A DNA stretch of 9,369 nt from Eshraghiella sp045542375 (GTDB lineage Bacteria; Bacillota; Clostridia; Lachnospirales; Lachnospiraceae): positions 1-9,369 of the forward strand of contig JAZQKW010000193.1 in the NCBI GenBank assembly GCA_045542375.1, written 5' to 3'. Shown here piece after piece: positions 1-6,230 of the stretch. The notes beneath the pieces were generated by a model. It was not told the origin of the DNA, ran no database searches, and saw nothing but the letters and a program-made list of their open reading frames with translations. Numbering within the stretch: position 1 is the stretch's first letter; each line of letters opens with the position of its first letter. Made by a program: the position numbers and the translations under genes.

Positions 1-42
1 CAGATGAGCTAGCTTATTACTAAGTTCATCCGTCTACGTTGT

Positions 43-62
43 GTACAATCTTTCGAATGTAC
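43..62 (-). other. GNRA-capped hairpin in the leader RNA
   Basis: On the minus strand GTACA pairs with TGTAC, then after a U-U mismatch two more pairs close a C(GAAA)G tetraloop. GNRA loops are typical of structured RNA and appear only in the minus-strand reading, which supports leftward transcription of a stable-RNA leader. Confidence 0.5.
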
Positions 63-76
63 TGAATGTTTAAATT

Positions 77-94
77 GAAAATTTTGAAATTTTC
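77..94 (-). other. Hairpin in the leader RNA
   Basis: A 7-bp perfect inverted repeat (GAAAATT and AATTTTC, loop of 4 nt). It is AT-rich with no T-tract directly after it on the minus strand, so it is more likely a leader structure than a terminator. Confidence 0.45.
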
Positions 95-167
95 AGGGTT
101 GTTTCACTGTTCAGTTATCAAGTTACTTGTCTGTCTGTAAGTTCTTGTCTCACGCGACAGCTTGTTA

Positions 168-196
168 AATATATCACATCGGTTTTACGTTGTCAA
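168..196 (-). promoter_or_regulatory. Strong promoter P2 of a leftward transcript (probable rRNA operon)
   Basis: On the minus strand TTGACA (191-196) is followed after 17 bp by TATATT (168-173), 5 of 6 to consensus. The predicted start is near 161. Spacing and quality equal those of P1. Two near-consensus promoters in tandem, with no sizeable gene in the remaining 160 bp, indicate a highly expressed stable-RNA unit to the left. Confidence 0.8.
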
Positions 197-213
197 CATC
201 TTTTTTCAACTTT

Positions 214-264
214 TTATTTTAAAATCTGATTTAATGTTTCCTCGTTCGCGCCGACAAATGACAT
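214..264 (-). CDS. Possible 16-codon ORF between P1 and P2
   Basis: ATG at 264 is preceded by GAGG at 272-275 with 7-nt spacing and encodes MSFVGANEETLNQILK before a TAA stop. I do not recognise it. Its ATG overlaps the P1 -10 box, so a transcript starting at P1 would lack both the ribosome binding site and the start. It could be translated only from read-through of the lipoprotein transcript, for which no terminator is seen. It may be a remnant or chance ORF. Confidence 0.25.
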   Translation of the reverse strand: MSFVGANEETLNQILK

Positions 265-291
265 ATTAACACCTCGTTTTATAATTGTCAA
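263..291 (-). promoter_or_regulatory. Strong promoter P1 of a leftward transcript (probable rRNA operon)
   Basis: On the minus strand a perfect TTGACA (286-291) is followed after exactly 17 bp by TAATAT (263-268), 5 of 6 to consensus. Transcription should begin near 256 and run off the left edge. It lies 13 bp after the lipoprotein stop codon. The same upstream context recurs 95 bp later at P2, giving the tandem arrangement usual for rRNA operons. Confidence 0.8.
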
Positions 292-303
292 CATCTTTTT
301 TTA

Positions 304-1062
304 TTATTTTTTTACAACAAATTCATGCTCGTTGTATGAAATTTTCAAAGATGTAATCTCGGCTAATTCTGTTTCCTTAACCATATATACTATAATGCCA
401 TCATAGTAATCTCCCGCTTCTACTGTAACATCCTTAAGTGCAGTAATATCATTCATCATAAGATTAGCATAATTATATACAGGCTGATTGTCATTGATGT
501 ATGCCTTAATCGCAGGTCTCTTGTCATGATTATTAATGGTTACCTTCTGTGATGTCTCATTATGTAATTGAAACTTCAAAATCAAAAATGTATATCCTTC
601 TTCAGCAGTAAATGTAAATATAGCATCTTCATCATCAGGATATTCATTAGTTACAACATATGAATCAAATTTCATCGTAAGCGGTTCAAGTCCCATTTCT
701 TTTTCAATATGCCATTCCACTTCATCTGTAGATGATTCCTGTTCTGAATCAGGTTCATCTGATGGCTTTATTGTCGGATTATCACTATCTCCTGATGCTG
801 TAGTTGTCTCTTCTTCATTATCTGAAGTTGTCTCTTCTGTAGATGATTCTGTCTCAAACTGATCAGGTATTGTAGATACAAAGTCATCAGACAAATCTTC
901 ATATTTATCTTTATATACAGGCGTATACTTAAGCAATACTCCGGCTGCATATTCAGCAATTATTCCATTTTCCTCAGGTGTTAAATCCTTAACCTTGGCA
1001 CAACCTGTCAAAAAAGTGAATATCATTGTAAATATTATTAAAACTTTAAATTTATTTTTCAT
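304..1062 (-). CDS. Putative lipoprotein with acidic Ser/Thr linker and DUF4352-like domain
   Basis: Function unknown. The 252-residue product has a lipoprotein signal peptide (basic MKNKFK, hydrophobic core, lipobox LTGC with Cys21), so it should be anchored to the outer face of the membrane. Next is a short conserved-looking helix (DLTPEENGIIAEYAAGVLLKY, 26-46), then a low-complexity acidic Ser/Thr/Glu linker (about 69-115) that probably spans the cell wall. A C-terminal beta-rich domain follows (about 127-252). Its pattern of TFLILKFQLHNET, then VEAGDYYDGIIVYMV, recalls DUF4352-type immunoglobulin-like domains. The frame extends to 1095, but ATG at 1062 has GGAGG 7 nt upstream and starts a proper signal peptide. 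It ends in tandem TAA codons. It lies 46 bp after the histidine kinase gene and may be an accessory or target of that sensor. No terminator follows before the promoters at 263-291. Confidence 0.85.
   Translation of the reverse strand: MKNKFKVLIIFTMIFTFLTGCAKVKDLTPEENGIIAEYAAGVLLKYTPVYKDKYEDLSDDFVSTIPDQFETESSTEETTSDNEEETTTASGDSDNPTIKPSDEPDSEQESSTDEVEWHIEKEMGLEPLTMKFDSYVVTNEYPDDEDAIFTFTAEEGYTFLILKFQLHNETSQKVTINNHDKRPAIKAYINDNQPVYNYANLMMNDITALKDVTVEAGDYYDGIIVYMVKETELAEITSLKISYNEHEFVVKK
725..849. repeat. Short imperfect repeats in the lipoprotein linker region
   Basis: Within the Ser/Thr/Glu-rich linker of the lipoprotein gene, the 14-mer TCTGTAGATGATTC occurs at 725-738 and 836-849, and the 12-mer GTTGTCTCTTCT at 803-814 and 827-838 (plus-strand reading). 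They encode the repetitive acidic stretch and probably arose by slippage. Confidence 0.6.
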
Positions 1063-1069
1063 GATAATA

Positions 1070-1074
1070 CCTCC
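1070..1074 (-). promoter_or_regulatory. Ribosome binding site deciding the lipoprotein start
   Basis: GGAGG on the minus strand lies 7 nt before the ATG at 1062. It falls inside the 11-codon upstream extension of the frame, which argues against that longer start. Confidence 0.8.
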
Positions 1075-1108
1075 GAAATAGATGTATGTGTACATTTTAT
1101 CATTTTAT

Positions 1109-2569
1109 TTATACGCATTCAAGTTCAAACCAAAAGTTTACGCCATCCTTTTCATTCTCTACACCATAATGCATTCCATAGGTATCAAGAATTGCCTTTA
1201 CAATGGACAATCCGATACCATTTCCACCATATTCTCTGGTTCTGGCTTTATCAACCTTATAAAACTTTTCCCATATATGTTCAAGATCTCCTTCCGGTAT
1301 CAATTCACCGGAATTATATATACTAATTTTTAGTATTTTGTCTTTTTTTATCACATCTACCTTAATTAATCCATTTGAATGATTAATTGCATTGACAAAA
1401 AAATTATTAAATACTTCTTCAATATGAAGCTTGTCGTACCATACGTGCAGGCCTGATTCAATATTAACCACCACTTTTATGGCTTTCTGAGTCAGGCTAA
1501 GATAATTGGAACGTATAATAGAATTAATCATTTCAGACAAATCAAATCTTTCAATGTTCGTCTCTTTACTTCCGGATTCTATTCCATCAAGTGTCAAAAG
1601 ACTTTTTACCAGTCGATTCATCTTGTCTGCTTCATCGGAAATTACTTCACAATAAAAATCCATACTGTCTTTATCGTCTGCCACTCCATCTTTAAGACCT
1701 TCTGCATATCCCTGAATTAATGCAATCGGGGTCTTTAGCTCATGTGACACATTTGCAATGAATTCTCTCTGCCTGTCAGCCATTTTATTCTTATTCTCAA
1801 TATCTTTTTCAAGGTCATAATTAGCCTGCTTAAGTTTGGCAATATTACTTTTAAGATTATCAGACATCAGATTAATACTCTGTCCCAATACTCCAATTTC
1901 GTCGTGGTAACTTCCTGTATATTTTACATCAAAATTAAGATCAGACATTTCTTTTGCAATATGTGACAGTTCATTAACCGGTTTGGTAAATTTCGAAGCT
2001 ACGATATATACCACAAACATACTTATAATAAGAACAACTGCACCTGTTATCAAAATAAAGCGATTAAAGAGTCTGACATTTTCCCTAATACTTTCAATAA
2101 CCAACTGCATTACTATCTGAGTACCATCTGTCATGGTTCCATATATTATCATATAGGACATTCTACTCTCATAATCATAGCCTCGTTTAAGAGTATATTC
2201 ATTATTATCCGCAAGCACTTCAATGCTCTCGTCATTACTAAACATAAATCTCTGCAGCCAACGATAAGTATATTCCGCATTATTCTGAGTACTGTACGCA
2301 GTCTTCCAGTTAATATCAACAATAAATACATTAATATTATGAAGCTTGCTCAATCTTAACATCTCAGCCTTGATATCATCTTCTGCAAATCCATTTTTCT
2401 CAATAACATCTTTCATATTATTATAAGAAGAAACTAATTTGTCTTTTCTATTGTTTATATAAAACCTTTCAAAAAAAGTCAGATTTAATATACACACAAT
2501 CACAATAACAAGAGTTAGCACAGTTGCAATTATAATTGATAATTTATGTTTCAGTGATAATTTTACCAT
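1109..2569 (-). CDS. Membrane sensor histidine kinase (HAMP, HisKA, HATPase)
   Basis: A two-component sensor kinase expected to autophosphorylate on a histidine and pass the phosphate to a response regulator. The order is membrane helix (about 11-33), extracellular sensor domain of about 135 residues (34-168) with no domain I recognise, second helix (about 169-191), HAMP linker (192-244), dimerisation domain with phospho-acceptor His276 in FIANVSHELKTPI, and ATPase domain. The ATPase part shows the N-box EEVFNNFFVNAINHS (384-398), IYNSGELIPEGDLEHIWEKF (417-436), where the usual Asp is replaced by Asn-Ser as in VanS-like kinases, and the G2 box YGGNGIGLSIVK (447-458). All catalytic elements look intact. 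The start at 2569 has GGAG 7 nt upstream (2577-2580). No response regulator adjoins it: a terminator and livF lie upstream, and a lipoprotein gene lies 46 bp downstream, probably co-transcribed. Its signal is unknown. Confidence 0.95.
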   Translation of the reverse strand: MVKLSLKHKLSIIIATVLTLVIVIVCILNLTFFERFYINNRKDKLVSSYNNMKDVIEKNGFAEDDIKAEMLRLSKLHNINVFIVDINWKTAYSTQNNAEYTYRWLQRFMFSNDESIEVLADNNEYTLKRGYDYESRMSYMIIYGTMTDGTQIVMQLVIESIRENVRLFNRFILITGAVVLIISMFVVYIVASKFTKPVNELSHIAKEMSDLNFDVKYTGSYHDEIGVLGQSINLMSDNLKSNIAKLKQANYDLEKDIENKNKMADRQREFIANVSHELKTPIALIQGYAEGLKDGVADDKDSMDFYCEVISDEADKMNRLVKSLLTLDGIESGSKETNIERFDLSEMINSIIRSNYLSLTQKAIKVVVNIESGLHVWYDKLHIEEVFNNFFVNAINHSNGLIKVDVIKKDKILKISIYNSGELIPEGDLEHIWEKFYKVDKARTREYGGNGIGLSIVKAILDTYGMHYGVENEKDGVNFWFELECV

Positions 2570-2618
2570 TGTTATTCTCCAAAAAATCTTTTCCTATATA
2601 TAATAACAATAATAACAA

Positions 2619-2646
2619 AAAAAAGACACCTATTTGTGTCTTTTTT
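2619..2646 (-). terminator. Rho-independent terminator of the liv operon
   Basis: A perfect 11-bp inverted repeat (AAAAAAGACAC and GTGTCTTTTTT, 6-nt loop) begins 5 nt after the livF stop codon. On the minus strand it is followed by further Ts. The A and T flanks are symmetric, so it could also stop transcription on the plus strand. Only five of the pairs (GACAC/GTGTC) are outside the A-T tracts, so some read-through into the kinase gene is possible. Confidence 0.9.
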
Positions 2647-2651
2647 ATGAT

Positions 2652-3362
2652 TTATTCGCCTAAATATGCTTTTTTTACTGTATCATCATTCATAAGTTCC
2701 TTAGCATCTCCGCCAAGAACCACATTACCTGTTTCAAGAACATATGCTCTGTTGGCAATTGAAAGTGCTTTCTTAGCATTCTGTTCAACTAATAATACAG
2801 TTGTACCGGATTCATTGATATATTTTATAATATCAAAAATCTCTTCTACAAAAATTGGTGAAAGGCCCATTGACGGTTCGTCAAGAAGGATAATCTCCGG
2901 TTTAGACATAAGTGCTCGACCCATTGCAAGCATCTGCTGCTCACCACCTGAAAGAGTACCTGCAAGCTGTGTCTTTCTTTCTTCAAGACGAGGAAATCTC
3001 TTATATATTTCCTTTAAGTCCTGTTCAATGCCATCTTTATCCTTCCTTATATATGCTCCCATAATGAGATTTTCATATACGGATAATTGTGAAAATACTC
3101 TTCTGCCTTCAGGCACCTGAGATATTCCAAGTTTTACAATATTATGAGCAGGAACTTTTGTAATGTTCTTTCCATTATATGTGATTTTTCCTGAAGCTGC
3201 CGGAAGTATTCCTGAAATAGTATGAAGAGTTGTTGTCTTACCAGCTCCGTTAGAACCAATAAGAGCAATTATCTCACCTTTCTCCACATTAAATGAGATT
3301 CCTTTTAATGCTTTTATCATACCATAATTAACTTCAAGATTTTCAACTTCTAATAAAGCCAT
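2652..3362 (-). CDS. livF: Branched-chain amino acid-type ABC transporter ATP-binding protein LivF
   Basis: The partner ATPase of LivG and the last gene of the importer operon. Motifs are Walker A GSNGAGKTT (36-44), Q-loop Gln82 in GISQVPEGRRVF (a LivF hallmark), ABC signature LSGGEQQMLAMGRAL (137-151), Walker B IILLDEPSMGLSP (157-169) and LLVEQNA at the switch position, where LivF proteins carry Gln instead of the usual His. Its 236 residues match the family. The start at 3362 has AGGAGG 7 nt upstream (3370-3375), overlapping the livG stop, and the gap between the genes is 11 nt. A strong terminator follows just after the stop codon. The LivF variant residues separate it confidently from LivG. 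Confidence 0.95.
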   Translation of the reverse strand: MALLEVENLEVNYGMIKALKGISFNVEKGEIIALIGSNGAGKTTTLHTISGILPAASGKITYNGKNITKVPAHNIVKLGISQVPEGRRVFSQLSVYENLIMGAYIRKDKDGIEQDLKEIYKRFPRLEERKTQLAGTLSGGEQQMLAMGRALMSKPEIILLDEPSMGLSPIFVEEIFDIIKYINESGTTVLLVEQNAKKALSIANRAYVLETGNVVLGGDAKELMNDDTVKKAYLGE

Positions 3363-3373
3363 TGGTAATCCTC

Positions 3374-4135
3374 CTAACCTCCAAGATATGCCTTAATAAC
3401 TTCTGGATTATTAAGTACTTCTTTTGTTTCGCCCTGTACAAGAACTTTACCAAAATTAAGAACAGTAAGTTCTTCACAGATACTTGATACAAGCTTCATA
3501 TCATGCTCAATCAAAAGAATCGTTATATCGAATTTATCTCTGATGAATGAAATCGTATCAACGAGTTCCATAGTCTCATTAGGATTCATACCTGCAGCAG
3601 GTTCATCAAGTAAAAGAAGCTTTGGATTAGTCGCAAGTGCTCTTGCTATCTCCAACTTACGCTGCTTACCATATGGAAGATTTGATGCAAGAGTATCCGC
3701 TTCAGAATCAAGTTCAAAAACTTTAAGAAGCTCCATTGCTTTCTCATTCATTAATTTTTCTTTCTTGAAATATACCGGTAATTTCAAAATACCGGCAATC
3801 GCAGGATACTTATATATATTATGAAGTCCTATTTTAACATTATCAAGAACTGACAATTTACCAAAAAGTCTAATATTCTGAAATGTTCTTGCAATTCCTG
3901 ATTTATTAATCTGTACAACTGATTTACCTGTAATATTCTCACCATCAAGAACAACTGAACCCATATCCGGCTTATACACACCTGTTAAAAGATTAAACAC
4001 TGTTGTCTTACCGGCACCGTTAGGTCCAATAAGTCCGTACAGCTGACCTTTCTTAATTGAAAGGCTAAAATCATCTACCGCATGAAGTCCACCAAAGGAA
4101 ATTCCAATGTTACTTACTTTTAAAATTTCATCCAT
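3374..4135 (-). CDS. livG: Branched-chain amino acid-type ABC transporter ATP-binding protein LivG
   Basis: A cytoplasmic ATPase subunit that drives the LivH-LivM channel together with LivF. Visible motifs are Walker A GPNGAGKTT (37-45), Q-loop Gln86 in ARTFQNIRLF, the signature region LPYGKQRKLEIARAL (153-167), Walker B LLLLDEPAAGMNPNE (173-187) and the switch His211 in LLIEHDM. The signature is LPYGKQR rather than LSGGQ, which is the usual LivG variant, as is AAGMNPNE after Walker B. At 253 residues it is a standard length. It starts 2 nt after livM stops, and its AGGAGG (4146-4151) lies inside the end of livM with a rather long 10-nt spacing, so coupled translation is likely. Confidence 0.95.
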   Translation of the reverse strand: MDEILKVSNIGISFGGLHAVDDFSLSIKKGQLYGLIGPNGAGKTTVFNLLTGVYKPDMGSVVLDGENITGKSVVQINKSGIARTFQNIRLFGKLSVLDNVKIGLHNIYKYPAIAGILKLPVYFKKEKLMNEKAMELLKVFELDSEADTLASNLPYGKQRKLEIARALATNPKLLLLDEPAAGMNPNETMELVDTISFIRDKFDITILLIEHDMKLVSSICEELTVLNFGKVLVQGETKEVLNNPEVIKAYLGG

Positions 4136-4137
4136 AA

Positions 4138-5241
4138 CTATTGAACCTCCTCTGATTTTGTTTTTTTAGAAAACTTAGCTTTTACATTATTTAATATTGT
4201 TTTGAACTTAGCTGATACAATCTTACGGAACTCAATACATTTTGGATTCCATGTAAATATCATAAGTACAATAAGTACCACAGCATAGATAATCATTCTG
4301 TAGTCCTGAAGGAATCTCATCTCTTCCGGAAGTACTGTAAGAACAACTGCCGCAATAATAGAACCAGGAATATTACCCATACCGCCAAGTACAACCATTA
4401 CAAGTACATTAATTGATGTATTAAAATCAAACTTTGATGACTGAAGCATTCCAAGGTTATGTGAGTATAACACACCGGCAAGACCTGCAAGAGCTGCTGA
4501 AATTGTGAACGCTAACAATCTGTACTTAGAAATATTAATACCAACTGTCTCTGCTGCAATCTTATTATCTCTTACTGATTTAATTGCTCTACCTGATCTT
4601 GAATCAGAAAGATTCATTACAATAAGAACAGTTATAATAAGTAAAATAATACCAATAAGGAATGTACTGCTTCGCTGAATTTTCAAAATACCCTGAGCAC
4701 CCTTAACTATAATATCCTTAGATGCAACGCCCTGAAGTGTAAGCTCTGTAGTATCTTTAAGTGAGAAATGGAAACCATTGCTGTCGAAAGCAACAACAAG
4801 TGTTCCAAGCACACCTTTAATAACTTCACCAAAAGCAAGTGTTACTATGGCAAGGTAATCTCCATGAAGACGGAGCACAGCCGAGCCGATGAGCACACCA
4901 AATATTGCTGCAAAAAATGCTCCAACCAAAAGACCAAGAACAAACCTTAACATTTCATTCTCTATCATATTAGCTGTTACTTTAGTAAAGAAAGAGCCTG
5001 TAAATGCTCCAATATACATAAAGCCTGCATGTCCAAGACTGAGTTCTCCAAGAATACCAACAACAAGGTTAAGAGAAACTGCCATAATTGACCATACGCA
5101 GATAGGAATAAGCATTCCTGAAACCTTATTAGAAAGGCTGCCTGCATTAGACATTCCATTCATAATAAAATACATTACGATAATCGCAGCAATCGTAATA
5201 ATCGTAGTAAGTGTAGATTTCTTAATTGTTAATTTCTTCAT
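4138..5241 (-). CDS. livM: Branched-chain amino acid-type ABC transporter permease LivM
   Basis: The second membrane subunit of the importer, pairing with LivH. With the start used here it has 367 residues and about eight to ten membrane segments. Typical motifs are GELSLGHAGFMYIGAFTG (65-82), LRLHGDYLAIVTLAFGEV (123-140), the ATPase-coupling region GRAIKSVRDNKIAAETVGIN (217-236) and VLGGMGNIPGS (284-294). A polar segment of about 40 residues (152-190) probably faces outward. The C-terminal 35 residues form a Lys-rich cytoplasmic tail. The frame stays open 24 codons further upstream, to 5313, but that extension is Arg/Lys-rich, lies inside livH and lacks a good ribosome binding site. ATG at 5241 has AGGAGG 6 nt upstream. 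The gene starts 10 nt after the livH stop and ends 2 nt before livG. Confidence 0.94.
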   Translation of the reverse strand: MKKLTIKKSTLTTIITIAAIIVMYFIMNGMSNAGSLSNKVSGMLIPICVWSIMAVSLNLVVGILGELSLGHAGFMYIGAFTGSFFTKVTANMIENEMLRFVLGLLVGAFFAAIFGVLIGSAVLRLHGDYLAIVTLAFGEVIKGVLGTLVVAFDSNGFHFSLKDTTELTLQGVASKDIIVKGAQGILKIQRSSTFLIGIILLIITVLIVMNLSDSRSGRAIKSVRDNKIAAETVGINISKYRLLAFTISAALAGLAGVLYSHNLGMLQSSKFDFNTSINVLVMVVLGGMGNIPGSIIAAVVLTVLPEEMRFLQDYRMIIYAVVLIVLMIFTWNPKCIEFRKIVSAKFKTILNNVKAKFSKKTKSEEVQ

Positions 5242-5247
5242 CCTGCA

Positions 5248-5253
5248 CCTCCT
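5248..5253 (-). promoter_or_regulatory. Ribosome binding site deciding the livM start
   Basis: A full AGGAGG on the minus strand lies 6 nt before the ATG at 5241 and overlaps the livH stop codon (5252-5254). This fixes the livM start and suggests translational coupling with livH. Confidence 0.85.
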
Positions 5254-6136
5254 ACACTTTCTCTTTAATCTTCTTACCAAGAAGTCCCGTAGGCTTAAAG
5301 ATAAGAACGACAATAAGAACGATAAATACTATTGCATTAGCTAACTGTGTAGAAATATAAGCTCCACTTAATATTTCAATAATACCAAGTATAATTCCAC
5401 CAATCATTGCTCCCGGAATAGAACCGATTCCACCAAATACAGCCGCTATAAATGCCTTAATACCAGGCATAGAACCAGATGTAGGAACAAGACCCGGATA
5501 CGCATTAAACATAAGAAGACTTGCTATAGCAGCAAGTGCTGAACCTATGGCAAACGTAATAGTAATTGTTGTATTAACATTAACACCCATTAAACGTGCC
5601 GCATCCTTATCTTCAGATACTGCAAGCATGGCACGTCCGGTTTTTGATTTCTTAATAAATAACGATAAAGCTACAACGATAACGATACCGGTAACAATCA
5701 TGACAATTGTTGAGCCTTCAATACTTACTGCTCCACCAAAAAGATTAATAATACCTAAGTCAATAGGTTTCTTGAACATCTTCTGATTAGATGAGAAAAT
5801 AAGCTGTGCAACATTCTGTAAAAGAATACTTACACCGATTGCTGTAATAAGTACTGCAAGAGAAGTAGCTTCTCTAAGTGGCTTATAAGCAACCTTTTCT
5901 ATTACCACACCAAGTATTGTACACATTACCATTGCTATAAGTAACGAAATAAAAGGATTAATTCCTCCACCGTAAATTGATGTAAAAAGAACATATCCAC
6001 CAATCATAATAACATCGCCATGTGCAAAGTTAAGCATCTTGGCAATTCCATATACCATTGTATATCCCAGAGCGATGATTGCATATACGCTTCCGAGACT
6101 TACGCCGTTAAATACATAAGTAAAAAAACTACTCAT
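5252..6136 (-). CDS. livH: Branched-chain amino acid-type ABC transporter permease LivH
   Basis: One of the two membrane subunits forming the translocation path of the importer (BPD_transp_2 family). The 294-residue protein is almost entirely hydrophobic, with about eight membrane segments. Family hallmarks are GYTMVYGIAKMLNFAHGDV (24-42), the cytoplasmic coupling region GRAMLAVSEDKDAARLMGVN (167-186), which contacts the ATPases, FGGIGSIPGAMIGG (234-247) and the ending FKPTGLLG. The start at 6136 has GAGGTGA 7 nt upstream (6144-6150). It follows livJ after a 94-bp gap that holds a hairpin, and its TAG stop overlaps the ribosome binding site of livM, so translation of the two is probably coupled. 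Identification is firm, while substrate specificity is set by LivJ. Confidence 0.94.
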   Translation of the reverse strand: MSSFFTYVFNGVSLGSVYAIIALGYTMVYGIAKMLNFAHGDVIMIGGYVLFTSIYGGGINPFISLLIAMVMCTILGVVIEKVAYKPLREATSLAVLITAIGVSILLQNVAQLIFSSNQKMFKKPIDLGIINLFGGAVSIEGSTIVMIVTGIVIVVALSLFIKKSKTGRAMLAVSEDKDAARLMGVNVNTTITITFAIGSALAAIASLLMFNAYPGLVPTSGSMPGIKAFIAAVFGGIGSIPGAMIGGIILGIIEILSGAYISTQLANAIVFIVLIVVLIFKPTGLLGKKIKEKV

Positions 6137-6175
6137 GAAAATTTCACCTCATTGTAATCATATAAACAATAAAGA

Positions 6176-6200
6176 CAGAGGGGCTTACTGAGCCTCTCTG
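6176..6200 (-). terminator. Weak hairpin (probable attenuator) between livJ and livH
   Basis: On the minus strand CAGAGAGGC and GCCCCTCTG form a 9-bp stem with one non-Watson-Crick position and a 7-nt loop. A moderately U-rich stretch follows (TCTTTATTGTTT) rather than a clean T-run. It lies in the only large gap inside the operon (94 bp) and no new promoter is obvious after it. A leaky terminator or an mRNA-stabilising 3' end for livJ is likely, which would raise binding protein relative to permease. Confidence 0.65.
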
Positions 6201-6230
6201 CCCATTATCGTTATTAAATTAAACTACGAA

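Larger units (their letters stand above)
1..161 (-). other. Probable rRNA operon leader (gene itself outside the window)
   Basis: No sizeable coding frame is visible here. Read on the minus strand, the segment at 97-124 contains CTTGATAACTGAACAGTG, which resembles the CTTTGAAAACTGAACA-type element found before 16S and 23S genes in low-GC Gram-positives. A related pair of repeats (AGACAAGAACTT and AGACAAGTAACTT, 139-150 and 120-132) precedes it. Two hairpins follow, at 77-94 and 43-62. With the tandem promoters upstream, the best reading is the leader of an rRNA operon whose first gene starts beyond position 1. The structural gene is not seen, and a tRNA cluster or other stable RNA remains possible. 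Confidence 0.6.
190..301. repeat. Direct repeat carrying the two -35 boxes
   Basis: The 17-mer TTGTCAACATCTTTTTT (plus strand) occurs identically at 190-206 and 285-301, 95 bp apart. Each copy contains a -35 box and the A-rich tract upstream of it on the minus strand. This suggests a promoter duplication with UP-element-like A-tracts. Confidence 0.8.

Noticed and set aside
768..959. Overlapping minus-strand frame inside the lipoprotein gene
   Set aside because: It is an alternative frame of the repetitive linker and gives a Gln/Ile-rich low-complexity product without a ribosome binding site.
2577..2618. A promoter for the histidine kinase in the AT-rich stretch before it
   Set aside because: TATATA-like strings are present, but no -35 box lies at acceptable spacing. 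The stretch is simply AT-rich, and expression may come from terminator read-through or from an unseen promoter.
2536..3120. Plus-strand open frame of 194 codons opposite livF, and other plus-strand frames over the liv, kinase and chemoreceptor genes
   Set aside because: They are antisense shadows of well-supported genes. They lack ribosome binding sites and recognisable domains, and their composition follows from the opposite strand.
4889..5344. Plus-strand 151-codon frame across livM and livH
   Set aside because: It is antisense to two intact, tightly coupled permease genes. Its hydrophobic and Arg/Lys stretches mirror their codon composition and it has no start signal.
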